A stretch of 64,000 bases of DNA, from the NCBI RefSeq assembly GCF_023921125.1, contig NZ_CP099466.1:2542001-2606000 (forward strand). Reading direction: 5' to 3'. This DNA comes from Arthrobacter caoxuetaonis. Its GTDB lineage: Bacteria; Actinomycetota; Actinomycetes; Actinomycetales; Micrococcaceae. The notes under the pieces are model-generated. The model did no database searches. It saw only the letters and a program-made list of their open reading frames with translations, and had not been told where the DNA came from. Shown here piece by piece: positions 20,260-29,318 of the stretch. The position numbers and the translations under genes are program-made. Numbering within the stretch: position 1 is the stretch's first letter; each line of letters starts with the position of its first letter.

Positions 20260-20349
20260 TGATTTGCTCCCAATCTAGTGTTGCCGTTTTCTGGCGTCCC
20301 CAGTCTACGTGAGAGACGTCCCGCAGGACGTCTGGGTTCCCGGCGTGGG

Positions 20350-21558
20350 TTACTCACGGCTAACGGCCAGTTTCAGGGCGGGCGCAAGGTTGCCCACAGG
20401 TCTTACCATAACCTCTCCGAGGTCCAGCCACCGTGCCATCAGGACTAATTCCGCAGCCAGCTCAACGGCGGTATCATCCGGTGCGTCCGCTTCCAGGTGG
20501 GCGGACTGGACCAGGAGCACTCCCCGGGCCCGGTCAGCTTTGAGGTCAACGCGCGCCGCGATCCTTTCCCTCAGCAGGAAGGGCAGCACGTAGTACCCGA
20601 AACGCCGTTTTGCCACAGGGGTATAGATTTCGATCCGGTAGTCGATCCCGAAGAGATCCCGCAGCCTCCGCCGGTCAAATACCAGCGAATCGAAGGGACT
20701 CAGCAGCCCGCGGCCGTGACAGCGGCGCGGGATGCGGGCAGCTGCATGCAGGAAGACCGGTGCCTTCCAGCCAGCGACCGAGGTTTCCTCCAGCGTCCCG
20801 CGTGCGGACAGGGTCCTGGCCGCCCCCAGGGTGTCCTGAACCGGCAGGCGGAAATAGTCGGCAAGTGCGTTTGCCGTGCCGACGCCAAGCGAACGTGCAG
20901 CCCTTTCCGTCAGCCGCAGCAGTGCTTCGCCGCGGTCGACGCCGTCTTCCAGGGACGCCGGCCCCTGCGGATGCACCGCGGCAGTCGGGGCGTAGAGCCG
21001 TTCAAACTGGGCAGTACGGCCGGCACTGGTAACGATCCCCTGTTCGAACAGGTCTTCCAGCACGCGCTTGACGACGCTCCAGTTCCATCCCCAGTGTGTT
21101 TTCTCCCTGTCGGCGGCGTGCCCCAGGAGCATTTCAGCCTGCCGCGCGGTGAGCGGATGTTTGTCTTCCAGCAATGCCAGCAACGCATCGGAGACGCTCC
21201 GGCGGAGTTCTTCCGGTTCCACGGAGCCCGCCCAGCTTCGCTTCTTCCAAAGGCGCAGGTCTGCGAACAGGTCCGGATGGATATAGCTCGCCTCGTGCGC
21301 CCAGTACTCCATCATGCGGCGCGGGTGGCGGGATGACATGCCGTCCAGCACCGTTCGGTCGTACGCGCCCAGCCGCGAGAAGTGCGGCAAATAGTGACTG
21401 CGGGCAAGGACATTGACGGAGTCGATCTGCAACAGGGCCAGGGAATCAAAAACGCGGCCCACCTGCCCGGGAGTCGGGCTGGCGGGCCGCGCTTTCGCAA
21501 ACTGCTGTGCGCACAGAACCGCGCGGCGGGCCTGGTCCAGGGTCAGGGCGGCTGGCAT
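20350..21558 (-). CDS. YcaQ/AlkX-type winged-helix DNA glycosylase
   Basis: A 402-residue member of the HTH_42 superfamily, which includes AlkZ and YcaQ glycosylases that unhook interstrand crosslinks and excise bulky alkyl-purines. Length and the N-terminal LLQIDSVNV motif (residues 43-50) fit the YcaQ branch; its Q44-I-D46 corresponds to the catalytic Q-x-D/Q positions. Winged-helix repeats continue with GWNWSVVKRVLEDLFEQG and end in the LSPFDSLVFDRRRL and RFGYYVLPFLL segments. The start has no good Shine-Dalgarno but TAGGAT lies 6 nt upstream. It is divergent from nothing and stands alone between hpf and secA. Confidence 0.85.
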   Translation of the reverse strand: MPAALTLDQARRAVLCAQQFAKARPASPTPGQVGRVFDSLALLQIDSVNVLARSHYLPHFSRLGAYDRTVLDGMSSRHPRRMMEYWAHEASYIHPDLFADLRLWKKRSWAGSVEPEELRRSVSDALLALLEDKHPLTARQAEMLLGHAADREKTHWGWNWSVVKRVLEDLFEQGIVTSAGRTAQFERLYAPTAAVHPQGPASLEDGVDRGEALLRLTERAARSLGVGTANALADYFRLPVQDTLGAARTLSARGTLEETSVAGWKAPVFLHAAARIPRRCHGRGLLSPFDSLVFDRRRLRDLFGIDYRIEIYTPVAKRRFGYYVLPFLLRERIAARVDLKADRARGVLLVQSAHLEADAPDDTAVELAAELVLMARWLDLGEVMVRPVGNLAPALKLAVSRE

Positions 21559-21564
21559 GCCCCC

Positions 21565-21570
21565 ATCCTA
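21565..21570 (-). promoter_or_regulatory. Candidate -10 element (TAGGAT) of a leaderless transcript
   Basis: TAGGAT fits TANNNT and ends 6 nt before the ATG of the YcaQ-type glycosylase. The intervening GGGGGC is too close to act as a normal Shine-Dalgarno. Confidence 0.5.
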
Positions 21571-21584
21571 GACAGGCCCGGACC

Positions 21585-22310
21585 TCAGGCGGTGGCTTCG
21601 ATCCCTTCTGTCACAACCGTGTTGTCGCGGTAACCGCGCATCTCTTCGCGCAATTCCTCTGCGCCTTCCGCGCACTTCGAATCCAGGGTGATGACGCCAT
21701 AGGTCCATCCCTTCCGGCGGTACACCACCGAAGGCGCACCAGTTGCGGAATCCACGAACAGGTAGAAGTCGTGGCCGACCAGTTCCATGTTGTCGACGGC
21801 GTCGTCAAGGGTCATAGGGGCGCCCGGAAAGACCTTGCGGCGGATCAGCACCGGGCACTCGCCGGTCTGCATCTCCTGGTCGGCTTCATTGCCTTCCACG
21901 GGAGCCGGTTCTTCAGCGGCAACCTGCGCGGCGAGCGGCTCTGCTGTCCGGGCCGGTTCCAGCCCGGCGGTCGCCACGCGTACCGCGAGAGGGGTGTGCC
22001 GCCCGCGGTGGACCTTCCGCCGGTCGCTGGCGCGGCGGAGGCGCTCCATGAGCTTGCCGTAGGCGAGGTCAAAGGCGGCGAACTTATCGGCGGACGATGC
22101 TTCGGCACGGACTACCGGTCCGCGTCCAAGGACGGTCAATTCAACGGTGAGGGAGCTGTCGGCTTCGCGGATGTTCTCGTGCTTGGTAACCCGTGCATCA
22201 ACCCGCTGCACCTTGTTTCCGAGGTTCTCCACCTTGCCGATCTTCTCGGCGGCGTACTGACGGAACCGATCGGATACTGCAACGTTGCGTCCGCTGATCA
22301 TGAATTCCAT
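21585..22310 (-). CDS. hpf: Ribosome hibernation promoting factor, long form
   Basis: A 241-residue protein. The N-terminal S30AE domain (about 1-105, MEFMISGRNVAVSD) binds the 30S decoding centre. A linker of about 75 residues leads to the C-terminal dimerisation domain (about 180-240, FYLFVDSATGAPSVVYRRKG) that joins ribosomes into inactive 100S dimers. The ATG at 22310 has GGAGGG 6 nt upstream; an upstream in-frame start at 22343 adds residues absent from the family. The order secA-hpf-comF-lpqB is the same as in mycobacteria (Rv3240c-Rv3244c), with the YcaQ gene inserted here. Confidence 0.95.
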   Translation of the reverse strand: MEFMISGRNVAVSDRFRQYAAEKIGKVENLGNKVQRVDARVTKHENIREADSSLTVELTVLGRGPVVRAEASSADKFAAFDLAYGKLMERLRRASDRRKVHRGRHTPLAVRVATAGLEPARTAEPLAAQVAAEEPAPVEGNEADQEMQTGECPVLIRRKVFPGAPMTLDDAVDNMELVGHDFYLFVDSATGAPSVVYRRKGWTYGVITLDSKCAEGAEELREEMRGYRDNTVVTEGIEATA

Positions 22311-22502
22311 GGTGCCCTCCAATATTCTTCGGTGACACAACAACGGCCGCTGCCAGTTTCCTTCGCAGCCGTTGCCGCAGGACTGCTCCTTTGCTTGAAA
22401 CAGTCCATACCAACACGTTAGATCACCCCGAAAGTAAATTCACCTTCTGACCTTGGACGCTGTTCTTTTCCTTTCCCGACGTGGCCTGCTGCAACGCCAT
22501 GG

Positions 22503-23399
22503 TCAACGGGCAGCTGAAGGCGCACGCGCTGCAGCAATGACGACGGCGCCCACCACCTCCGCTCCGGCGCCGCGCAGGGCACGCACAGCTTCGGCAACGG
22601 TGGCTCCGGTCGTCAGGACGTCATCGGCCACCACCACCTTCAGACCCCGAAGGGATCCAGGCGGACCCGCGGTCATGGTTCCGTGCACGTTGCGCCTCCG
22701 GGCCCGCGCTCCGAGCCCCTTCTGTCCCGCCGTCCGGGTGCGCAGCCATCCCGCTGCCTCGGCGCCTGGCCGGTACCGCACCAGCCGGCTGACGTGCGTC
22801 TTCCCGGGCAGCAGTCCGCGGCGGCCGACGTAACCAAGGATGAGGGCAAGCGGATCGTATCCGCGGCGGTAGCGTGCCTGCGTCTTCCCCGGAACCGGGA
22901 CCACGTGGACACAATCCTGCCCGATGCCCGGAACCGAGTGCAGCGCGCGCGCCATCGCCGTGCCGAGGACAGGAACCAGATCTGTGTGGCCGTGGTTCTT
23001 GCAGGCGAGCAGCACCCGGGCCAGTGCCGTCCCGTAGCGGCCGGCCGCCGTCACCGAAAGAGGGCGGTATTGCGGTTCCTCGGAGCTGCCGTCCCGGGCC
23101 GGGCAGAAAGCGTCTGCGGCGGGATCCTCCTCCTGGAAAGGGAGCAGCCCTGCGCCGGAAGATGCCTCAAAGGGGCGCAGCGTGGCATGCCTGACCGCGG
23201 CAGCGCATCCGTTGCACAACGATTCGTCCGGCCGTGCGCACACGGCACACACCACCGGCAGCAGCACCGACCGCAATTCGCGGCAGGCCCGCAGCAGCCC
23301 GGCGGCGGCGGGGTGCTGGAGGACCCGATCCGCTTCCCGGAACGGAATCAAACGCGGAAAAGACATGTCCCCAGACTGCGGCCGAGGGGCCGCCGCCAT
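22503..23399 (-). CDS. comF: ComF-family phosphoribosyltransferase-like protein
   Basis: A 298-residue protein with an N-terminal zinc-finger-like segment (CAVCARPDESLCNGC) and a C-terminal type I PRTase fold carrying the PRPP loop in VVVADDVLTTGATV. ComF proteins act in DNA uptake in competent bacteria, but the conserved actinobacterial copy beside hpf has no proven role. The start is uncertain: residue 12 (Met, at 23366) is an alternative. Neither start has a strong Shine-Dalgarno. About 150 bp separate it from lpqB upstream. Confidence 0.85.
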   Translation of the reverse strand: MAAAPRPQSGDMSFPRLIPFREADRVLQHPAAAGLLRACRELRSVLLPVVCAVCARPDESLCNGCAAAVRHATLRPFEASSGAGLLPFQEEDPAADAFCPARDGSSEEPQYRPLSVTAAGRYGTALARVLLACKNHGHTDLVPVLGTAMARALHSVPGIGQDCVHVVPVPGKTQARYRRGYDPLALILGYVGRRGLLPGKTHVSRLVRYRPGAEAAGWLRTRTAGQKGLGARARRRNVHGTMTAGPPGSLRGLKVVVADDVLTTGATVAEAVRALRGAGAEVVGAVVIAAARAPSAAR

Positions 23400-23548
23400 G
23401 TAAAACGGACAGCAGCGGCGGACAAACGGAGGCTGTCCGGCCCTTCAGCCGGATATGTGGAGGAAGGGATGTCTGACGGACGGGAGGTATACCCGAGCGG
23501 TGCATACCCGAGGGGACCAGGCGGAAGCGCCGCCCGGGAGCGGACCCC

Positions 23549-25258
23549 CTAGCCCGGGAACGCCGGATCCCGCAGCCCGTCGATCTCCTTGATCCAGCCG
23601 TTGCCCAGTTTCTTGTAAATGGCGTCAGCGGTCTGCAGGAAGAGGTCTTCCGGGCCGTCACCACCGCTCAGGCTGAAGCCCCCGTCCCACGGCGCCAGGG
23701 TGCGGTTCTCCTCCGTTGGATCCAGGATGACCGGGGTAAGGCGCTCGTCCTGGCCCTTCTGCAGCGCAGCAACCGAGGTCTCGCCGACCCAGACAGCCGT
23801 CGTCACGGGATCGTCAGTCCAGACTTCCAACGGTGCCGTCAGCGTCTGCGGGGTGCCGCCAGAGGAGCGCACGACGCCGGCGATCAGGACGCGGGCCGTA
23901 CCGTTCTGTTCCACCACCAGCAACGCACGGGCTCCGTCGCGTGAGATCCTCAGCTCCTTGACCTTCATCCCTTCGAGCCACGACGGTGTCAGTCCAGGCT
24001 GGCCGGAAGGCTTGAGGTCCGGTCCGACGGCGATCACTTTGCTCCCGGACGGCTCGTCCGAGGCGGACCAGATCCAGCCCTCTGGATCGACGCTTGGTGC
24101 GCTGAGGCCGCTTCCGGACGCCACGGGGGCGACGTCCTTGCCGGGACCTGTGACCAGCAGGGTGCCGGCGTCGCTGGAAAGGAAGGCGATTGTGGCCAGG
24201 TCCGCCGATACGGCGGGCTCCCGGGGGCCGTACTCACTGAGGTCAGGCAGGTTTTCGATGGGCACCGCCTGCCTGTCCTGGAAGAAGGTCAAGCTGTCGC
24301 CGGAGACTGCGATCTGGGTATCGCCGACGCGGGGATCATCCTGGACCGCCAGCAGGGAATCGTTCTCGGGTCCCAGGTCCACCGGGCGCTGGTTTACCGT
24401 CATCTCAACCGAATTCACGTTGTTGAGCTGGCGGAGGTTCTTTTCCAGCTGCAGCGCCATCTGCTGCCGGCTGAGGTCACTGGAATCCTCGAGGACCTCT
24501 GCCGAGAAGTCCACCGATGCCACACCTGAAACCACCGGAACGGCATCGCGGGCCAGAGACGTTTCCGCGGGGAAAGCGCTGGTCACTGCGCCCTGCAGGT
24601 AGGGAGCCGGTCCCGCGAGCATGGCGTTGACCACGGAGGCAGCTATGCCTGACCGGCGGATAAACCACCGGGTGTCCGGAACCCAGTAGCTGTAGGTGCT
24701 CGAGTAGAAGTACAGGTTATGGGCCTGGAACACCGTCGGGAACGTGACGTCCGAAATCATCACTCCGTTGGGAATGCCGCTGATGCGCCACTCGCCGTCC
24801 TGCTGCGCCAGCCGGACCTGGATGGTCTCTGTAGTCCCGGGGGCGGAATTCGTGCGTATGCCTCCGGCATTGACCGAAGCCACGACTTCGAGCTGGATCT
24901 GGAACGCATTGGGCTCGGGAAGCGGGACCACATTCGGGTCCGCGCCGTAAATCACGACCCGCTCGCCGGGAACCCAGGAGCTGGCGAGCTCGGCTGTGAG
25001 GAACTCGCGGGCCGCGCTGTAGTCCTCTCCGGCACCGACTCCGGCGGTAATGAAACCTTCGATGATTTCCTGCGGGCCGGCACCGTCTGCGGGGCCGGGA
25101 GGAGTGTAGCTGAGCTGGTTCGCGATGTTGCTGCCGCCCGCGCTGGGAGTAGCCGTGCCCACCGGCCCGACCGTGGGAATAGAGGAACACCCGGCCAGGA
25201 AAAGCATCACGGCGACGAGGAGTGCAGCGCGAAGGCGTCCGCGCAGTCCGCTAGTCAT
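23549..25258 (-). CDS. lpqB: Lipoprotein LpqB
   Basis: A 569-residue lipoprotein with lipobox LAGC (lipidated C24), a GerMN domain (about 190-300) and a C-terminal beta-propeller-like region. In mycobacteria and Streptomyces LpqB binds the extracellular part of MtrB and modulates MtrA phosphorylation, cell division and wall homeostasis. Its start overlaps the mtrB stop by 8 bp, so mtrA-mtrB-lpqB form one translationally linked operon, the order conserved across actinobacteria. Confidence 0.95.
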   Translation of the reverse strand: MTSGLRGRLRAALLVAVMLFLAGCSSIPTVGPVGTATPSAGGSNIANQLSYTPPGPADGAGPQEIIEGFITAGVGAGEDYSAAREFLTAELASSWVPGERVVIYGADPNVVPLPEPNAFQIQLEVVASVNAGGIRTNSAPGTTETIQVRLAQQDGEWRISGIPNGVMISDVTFPTVFQAHNLYFYSSTYSYWVPDTRWFIRRSGIAASVVNAMLAGPAPYLQGAVTSAFPAETSLARDAVPVVSGVASVDFSAEVLEDSSDLSRQQMALQLEKNLRQLNNVNSVEMTVNQRPVDLGPENDSLLAVQDDPRVGDTQIAVSGDSLTFFQDRQAVPIENLPDLSEYGPREPAVSADLATIAFLSSDAGTLLVTGPGKDVAPVASGSGLSAPSVDPEGWIWSASDEPSGSKVIAVGPDLKPSGQPGLTPSWLEGMKVKELRISRDGARALLVVEQNGTARVLIAGVVRSSGGTPQTLTAPLEVWTDDPVTTAVWVGETSVAALQKGQDERLTPVILDPTEENRTLAPWDGGFSLSGGDGPEDLFLQTADAIYKKLGNGWIKEIDGLRDPAFPG

Positions 25259-27035
25259 GGTGTTCCTCCGGATCAGGACTCACGAGTGCAGAGAGTGCGC
25301 GCGGCGGTGCCGGCAGCGACGTGTCCTGCGGGGAGAGGGGAACAGGCGACGCCGCGAACCCTTCGCCGTGCCGCCGCGGAAGCGTCAGGCGGAAGCAGGC
25401 ACCGTTGCCCGGGCTGCCCCATGCTTCCAGCCAACCGTCATGCAGCCGGGCATCCTCCGCTGCAATGGCAAGGCCCAGGCCGCTGCCGCCGGTTGTCCGG
25501 GCGCGCGCCGGGTCCGCACGCCAGAAACGGTCGAAGACGCGCGCGGCGTCGTCGTCGCTCATTCCTATGCCGTAGTCGCGGACCGCCACGCCGACGGCGT
25601 CGGCATTGGTGGCGACAGCGATCTCCACGGGTTTGCCTTCACCGTGCTCCAGCGCATTGACGACCAGGTTGCGGACAATTCGTTCGACGCGGCGGGGATC
25701 CGCGTCGACTACTACCCGGTCCTCGCGGCAGACAATGCGCACCTCGGAACCGTTGTTCAGGGCCAGCGGCTCGGTGGCTTCCACAACGTCGCGGACGATT
25801 CCGAGGATATCCGCAGCCTCGAGGTCCGGTTCGGCTGCGCCGGCATCGAAGCGGCTGATTTCAAGCAGGTCGGCGAGCAGCGCCTGGAAGCGTTCCACCT
25901 GGTGGTAGAGCAGCTCCGTGGAGCGCTTGCTGATGGGATCAAACCCGTCGCGTGCGTCGTAAAGCACTTCGGCAGCCATCCGTACCGTGGTCAGCGGCGT
26001 CCGCAGTTCGTGGGAGACATCGGAGACGAAACCCTGCTGCATCCGGGAGAGCTGGGCGAGCTGGGTGATCTGGTCCTGCAGCGTGGCGGCCATGTGGTTG
26101 AAGGAGGCTGCGAGCCTGGCGACTTCGTCCTCGCCCTTGACCTCCATACGTTCCTGGAGCTCCCCCGCCGCAAGCTTTTCGGACACGGAGGCGGCGGCGC
26201 TGACGGCGCCGACGCCGGCCTTTGTGACAATCCAGGCGATCGTTCCGATAATTGCCAGGAACAGGCCGCCGGCGATCCAGAGGATCCGGTGGATGTCATC
26301 CAGGGTCTGCTGCATGGTGGAGAGGTCATAGATCAGGTAGAGCGCATATTCGGAGCGGTCCGGGGGCAGCGTGACCTTGGTGCCGAACGCCAATCCGGGT
26401 TCGCCGTAGGCAAGCGCCAGGGCGGACCAGTGAACGACGTCCTCGCCGTCCGGATCCATGGCGTTGATGGAATCGCTCAGCGGTGCCGGGATCCCGCTGG
26501 CAGTGATGCCGTCACCCAGCGGAGAAACGTAGAGGTTGTCCTGTCCGGGCAAGGGCGTCAGCAGGTAGCGGCGCGGGGTTTCGGCACCGCGTCCCTCGAG
26601 CAGGGAAAGCGTGTTGGACACCAGGCGTTCGGTGCCTTCGCGGTCCACGGCTGCGGTGGTCCGGAAGTTTTCCTTGACGCTGCTCAGGCCGGCAGTTGCT
26701 TCGGCACGGAACTGTGTCAGGCGCTCCTCATACAGGGCGCCGGCAATCTGGTGGGACAGGAAAGCCCCGATTCCGCCGGACGCCAGGGTCACCAGGAGCA
26801 GGGTCGCCAGGACGGTTTTGAACTGCAGCGACCGCCGCCACCGCACGGCAACCCGCGCCAGGGTTGCCCGGTAGGCGGATTCCGCCATTCGGCGCAGGGC
26901 AGCCGCGGCCCGGGCCCGGCGCTCCGCGCCAATCCATTGACCGGCCCATGAACCGGTCTTTTTGCCGTCGGCGGCGCCGGGCTCCGCCGGGGAGGCGGAG
27001 CTGGAACTAGTTCTGGCCGGCTTTGTAACCGACAC
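25251..27035 (-). CDS. mtrB: Sensor histidine kinase MtrB
   Basis: A 594-residue membrane kinase paired with MtrA. It has a basic cytoplasmic N-terminus (about 1-70), TM1 (about 73-93), an extracytoplasmic sensor of about 160 residues, TM2 (about 258-280), HAMP, HisKA with H-box FVSDVSHELRTP (about 340) and HATPase_c (GGSGLGLAIAAEDA). The GTG start lies inside the last codons of mtrA (29-bp overlap); internal Met starts are possible, but the long N-terminus is usual in this family. LpqB, encoded next, is the expected extracellular modulator. Confidence 0.95.
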   Translation of the reverse strand: MSVTKPARTSSSSASPAEPGAADGKKTGSWAGQWIGAERRARAAAALRRMAESAYRATLARVAVRWRRSLQFKTVLATLLLVTLASGGIGAFLSHQIAGALYEERLTQFRAEATAGLSSVKENFRTTAAVDREGTERLVSNTLSLLEGRGAETPRRYLLTPLPGQDNLYVSPLGDGITASGIPAPLSDSINAMDPDGEDVVHWSALALAYGEPGLAFGTKVTLPPDRSEYALYLIYDLSTMQQTLDDIHRILWIAGGLFLAIIGTIAWIVTKAGVGAVSAAASVSEKLAAGELQERMEVKGEDEVARLAASFNHMAATLQDQITQLAQLSRMQQGFVSDVSHELRTPLTTVRMAAEVLYDARDGFDPISKRSTELLYHQVERFQALLADLLEISRFDAGAAEPDLEAADILGIVRDVVEATEPLALNNGSEVRIVCREDRVVVDADPRRVERIVRNLVVNALEHGEGKPVEIAVATNADAVGVAVRDYGIGMSDDDAARVFDRFWRADPARARTTGGSGLGLAIAAEDARLHDGWLEAWGSPGNGACFRLTLPRRHGEGFAASPVPLSPQDTSLPAPPRALSALVSPDPEEHHD

Positions 27036-27684
27036 CGCGCACCGTCAGGACAATTTCGGGCGCCTCAGGATCGCGCTCGATTTTGGAGCGCAGCCGCTGC
27101 ACATGGACGTTGACCAGCCGGGTATCGGCCGCGTGGCGGTAGCCCCACACCTGTTCCAGCAGCATTTCCCGTGTGAAGACCTGCCAGGGTTTGCGCGCCA
27201 GCGCCACCAGCAGGTCGAATTCCAGCGGCGTCAGCGCAATCCGGTCGGTGCCGCGTGACACGGAGTGCCCTGCAACGTCGATGCTGATTTCGCCAATTGA
27301 AAGCGTCTCCGGCGACTTCGAATCGACCGGGCGCAGCCTGGCCCGGACGCGTGCCACGAGTTCGGCGGGCTTGAAGGGCTTCGGGACGTAGTCATCCGCC
27401 CCGGATTCAAGACCGCGGACGACGTCGGCGGTGTCGGATTTAGCGGTCAGCATCACGATGGGAAGGTCGGACTCCGCGCGGATCTGCCGGCAGACTTCGA
27501 TGCCGTCAATACCGGGCAGCATCAGGTCCAGGAGCACCAGGTCGGGCTTGGTGCTGCGGAAGATTTCAAGGGCCTGCGCACCGTCGGAGCAGAAAACGGG
27601 ATCGAACCCGTCGTTGCGCAGCACGATGCCGATCATTTCCGCCAGGGCTTCGTCGTCGTCTACGACCAGTATCCGTGCCTTCAT
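27007..27684 (-). CDS. mtrA: Response regulator MtrA
   Basis: A 225-residue OmpR/PhoB-family regulator. The receiver domain (1-115) has acidic pocket D9-D11, phospho-acceptor D53, T80 and K102. The winged-helix DNA-binding domain (about 130-222) contains LTPLEFDLLVALAR and VRGVGYKAG. MtrA controls cell-division, wall-hydrolase and replication genes in actinobacteria. GGAAAG precedes the ATG. It heads the mtrA-mtrB-lpqB operon; the 269 bp upstream is shared with the divergent membrane-protein operon. Confidence 0.97.
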   Translation of the reverse strand: MKARILVVDDDEALAEMIGIVLRNDGFDPVFCSDGAQALEIFRSTKPDLVLLDLMLPGIDGIEVCRQIRAESDLPIVMLTAKSDTADVVRGLESGADDYVPKPFKPAELVARVRARLRPVDSKSPETLSIGEISIDVAGHSVSRGTDRIALTPLEFDLLVALARKPWQVFTREMLLEQVWGYRHAADTRLVNVHVQRLRSKIERDPEAPEIVLTVRGVGYKAGQN

Positions 27685-27900
27685 GCTTTCCAGTTCCCCA
27701 CTTACTTCCTGCCCCTGATGGGCAATCGACGCCTGCAGCCCGCGCCGGGCATGTCCGTTCCTTGCCCACTGCGGCAGCGGCCGTTAGGGCTTGCGCCGGC
27801 GCGCAGGCGGGGCACGCCGGAATGCCCATGTTATCCCTATCATCCCCGGCGGCATATTTTTGCAGCGGCCCGCCGGGTCCCGGGGAACGCGGACAGAAAC

Positions 27901-27906
27901 TATAGT
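27901..27906 (+). promoter_or_regulatory. Candidate -10 element (TATAGT) for the DUF operon
   Basis: TATAGT matches the -10 consensus well and lies 47 bp before the ATG of the first gene of the membrane-protein/MoxR operon. No clear -35 is visible at 16-18 bp. Confidence 0.4.
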
Positions 27907-27953
27907 CGGACAAGGACAAACAACAGCAAGTGCGGACAAGGCGGGGGCCAGGC

Positions 27954-29312
27954 ATGAGTCAGAACAATCACAACCAACCCGATCCGGGGGCGGGCGACGG
28001 TAGTTCCGACGCGTCGCAGCCACCCCTTCCGCCTACGGGTTCGCAGCAGCCGCAATGGGGTCAGCAGCCCCAATGGGGCCAGCAGCCTCCTTGGCCGCAG
28101 CCGCAGTGGGGACAGTATGCTCCCCCGCCCCAGCCCCAATGGGGCCAGCAGGCTCCCCCGCAGCAGCCTTGGGGCACGCCCCCTCCTCCAGGCGCCCCAG
28201 CGCCTGGCCAAAGTCCCTATGGCCCGGCCTTTCCCGGTCAGGCCGGCTACGGTCCCGGGCAGTACTCAGCACCGCCGAAACCCGGAGTCATTCCGCTGCG
28301 TCCGCTGGGTCTGGGCGAGATCATGGACGGTGCCTTCCAGGCATGCCGCCGCAATCCGGCGGCAACGTTCGGCACGGCCATCATCATCCAGGCCGTCATC
28401 GCTGTACTGAGCGTGGTCTTCGGCCAGTCCCTCATCGGTTCACTGGAGGTCCTGGACACGCAGGCGGAGCTCACCGACGCCCAGGCCATTTCGTTCGGGG
28501 CGTCTGTGCTGACCGGCGGCACCGTGCTGACCATCATCTCCGCGATCGGAATCCTGGCGATGCAGGGACTGCTCGTCATTCCTGTGGCCCGTGCGATCCT
28601 CAACCTCAAGACCGGCCTGGGGCAGACCTGGCGCCTGGCCAAGGGGTCCTACCTCCGCCTGGCGGGCATGGCCCTGCTCATGCTCGCTGCTTCCATCGCC
28701 GGGCTGGCAGCCTTCGTCTTCGCCGTCGTTTTCGTCATTGAGTTCCTGGGCACCTCCGGAGTCGTCCTCACGGTGCTGGGAGTCCTGGCGGTCATCGCCG
28801 TCTTCGCCTGGCTGACGGTCAAACTCGCCCTGGCACCCGCTGCCCTGGTCCTGGAACCGCGCGGGATTTTCGCCGCCGTGGGCCGGTCCTGGTCGCTGAC
28901 CCGGGGCAACTGGTGGCGCACCTTCGGCATCCTGATCCTCACCAGCATCATCGTCTCCATCATCGTCTCCGTGATCAGCACGCCTATCACCATGCTGGTC
29001 ACCCTGTTCGCCTCGTTCGGATCCGGCGATGCCGCCGGGGACGACCTCTCGACGATCCTGCCCGTCCTGGTCCTGACCACGGCCATCTCGGCGTTCTTCG
29101 GAGCAATCGGGTACGCCTTCCAAGCCGCCGTGACCTCCCTGTTGTACGTCGACCTCCGCATGCGCCGGGAAGGCTTCGACGTCGTGCTGATGCGGGAGCA
29201 GGAACACGCTGCGAGCGGGGATCCCGACGACGTTCCGGGCCGCGGCGGCCACGGCCAGTTCCCTGTTCCTCCGGGCCCGTGGCCCGGCGGACGAGCCGCC
29301 GGGTCCCGCTAG
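27954..29312 (+). CDS. Polytopic membrane protein with Gln/Pro/Trp-rich N-terminal repeats
   Basis: A 452-residue protein. Residues about 15-110 are low complexity, with repeated QPQWGQQ-like units and PPPPG, as in many actinobacterial membrane proteins. After VIPLRPLGLGEIMDGAF (about 115) come about six hydrophobic segments in the pattern annotated as glycerophosphodiester phosphodiesterase membrane domain/DUF7847. No phosphodiesterase catalytic domain is present. The ATG at 27954 is chosen over an in-frame start eight codons earlier because the GCGGGGGCC stretch sits correctly before it. It heads a tightly packed run with DUF4129, DUF4350, MoxR and DUF58 genes. Confidence 0.8.
   Translation: MSQNNHNQPDPGAGDGSSDASQPPLPPTGSQQPQWGQQPQWGQQPPWPQPQWGQYAPPPQPQWGQQAPPQQPWGTPPPPGAPAPGQSPYGPAFPGQAGYGPGQYSAPPKPGVIPLRPLGLGEIMDGAFQACRRNPAATFGTAIIIQAVIAVLSVVFGQSLIGSLEVLDTQAELTDAQAISFGASVLTGGTVLTIISAIGILAMQGLLVIPVARAILNLKTGLGQTWRLAKGSYLRLAGMALLMLAASIAGLAAFVFAVVFVIEFLGTSGVVLTVLGVLAVIAVFAWLTVKLALAPAALVLEPRGIFAAVGRSWSLTRGNWWRTFGILILTSIIVSIIVSVISTPITMLVTLFASFGSGDAAGDDLSTILPVLVLTTAISAFFGAIGYAFQAAVTSLLYVDLRMRREGFDVVLMREQEHAASGDPDDVPGRGGHGQFPVPPGPWPGGRAAGSR
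28044..28180 (+). repeat. Imperfect codon repeats encoding QPQWGQ units
   Basis: Near-identical CAGCCGCAATGGGG-type units recur about five times in the 5' part of the membrane-protein gene and encode the Gln/Pro/Trp-rich tract. They are candidates for length variation between strains. Confidence 0.7.
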
Positions 29313-29318
29313 GCGCTC

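Noticed and set aside
20260..20349. Possible RNA element between secA and the YcaQ-type gene
   Set aside because: Only 90 bp with no convincing stable stem or SecM-like arrest signal.
25125..26951. 608-codon open frame antisense to mtrB/lpqB
   Set aside because: Antisense shadow of two conserved genes.
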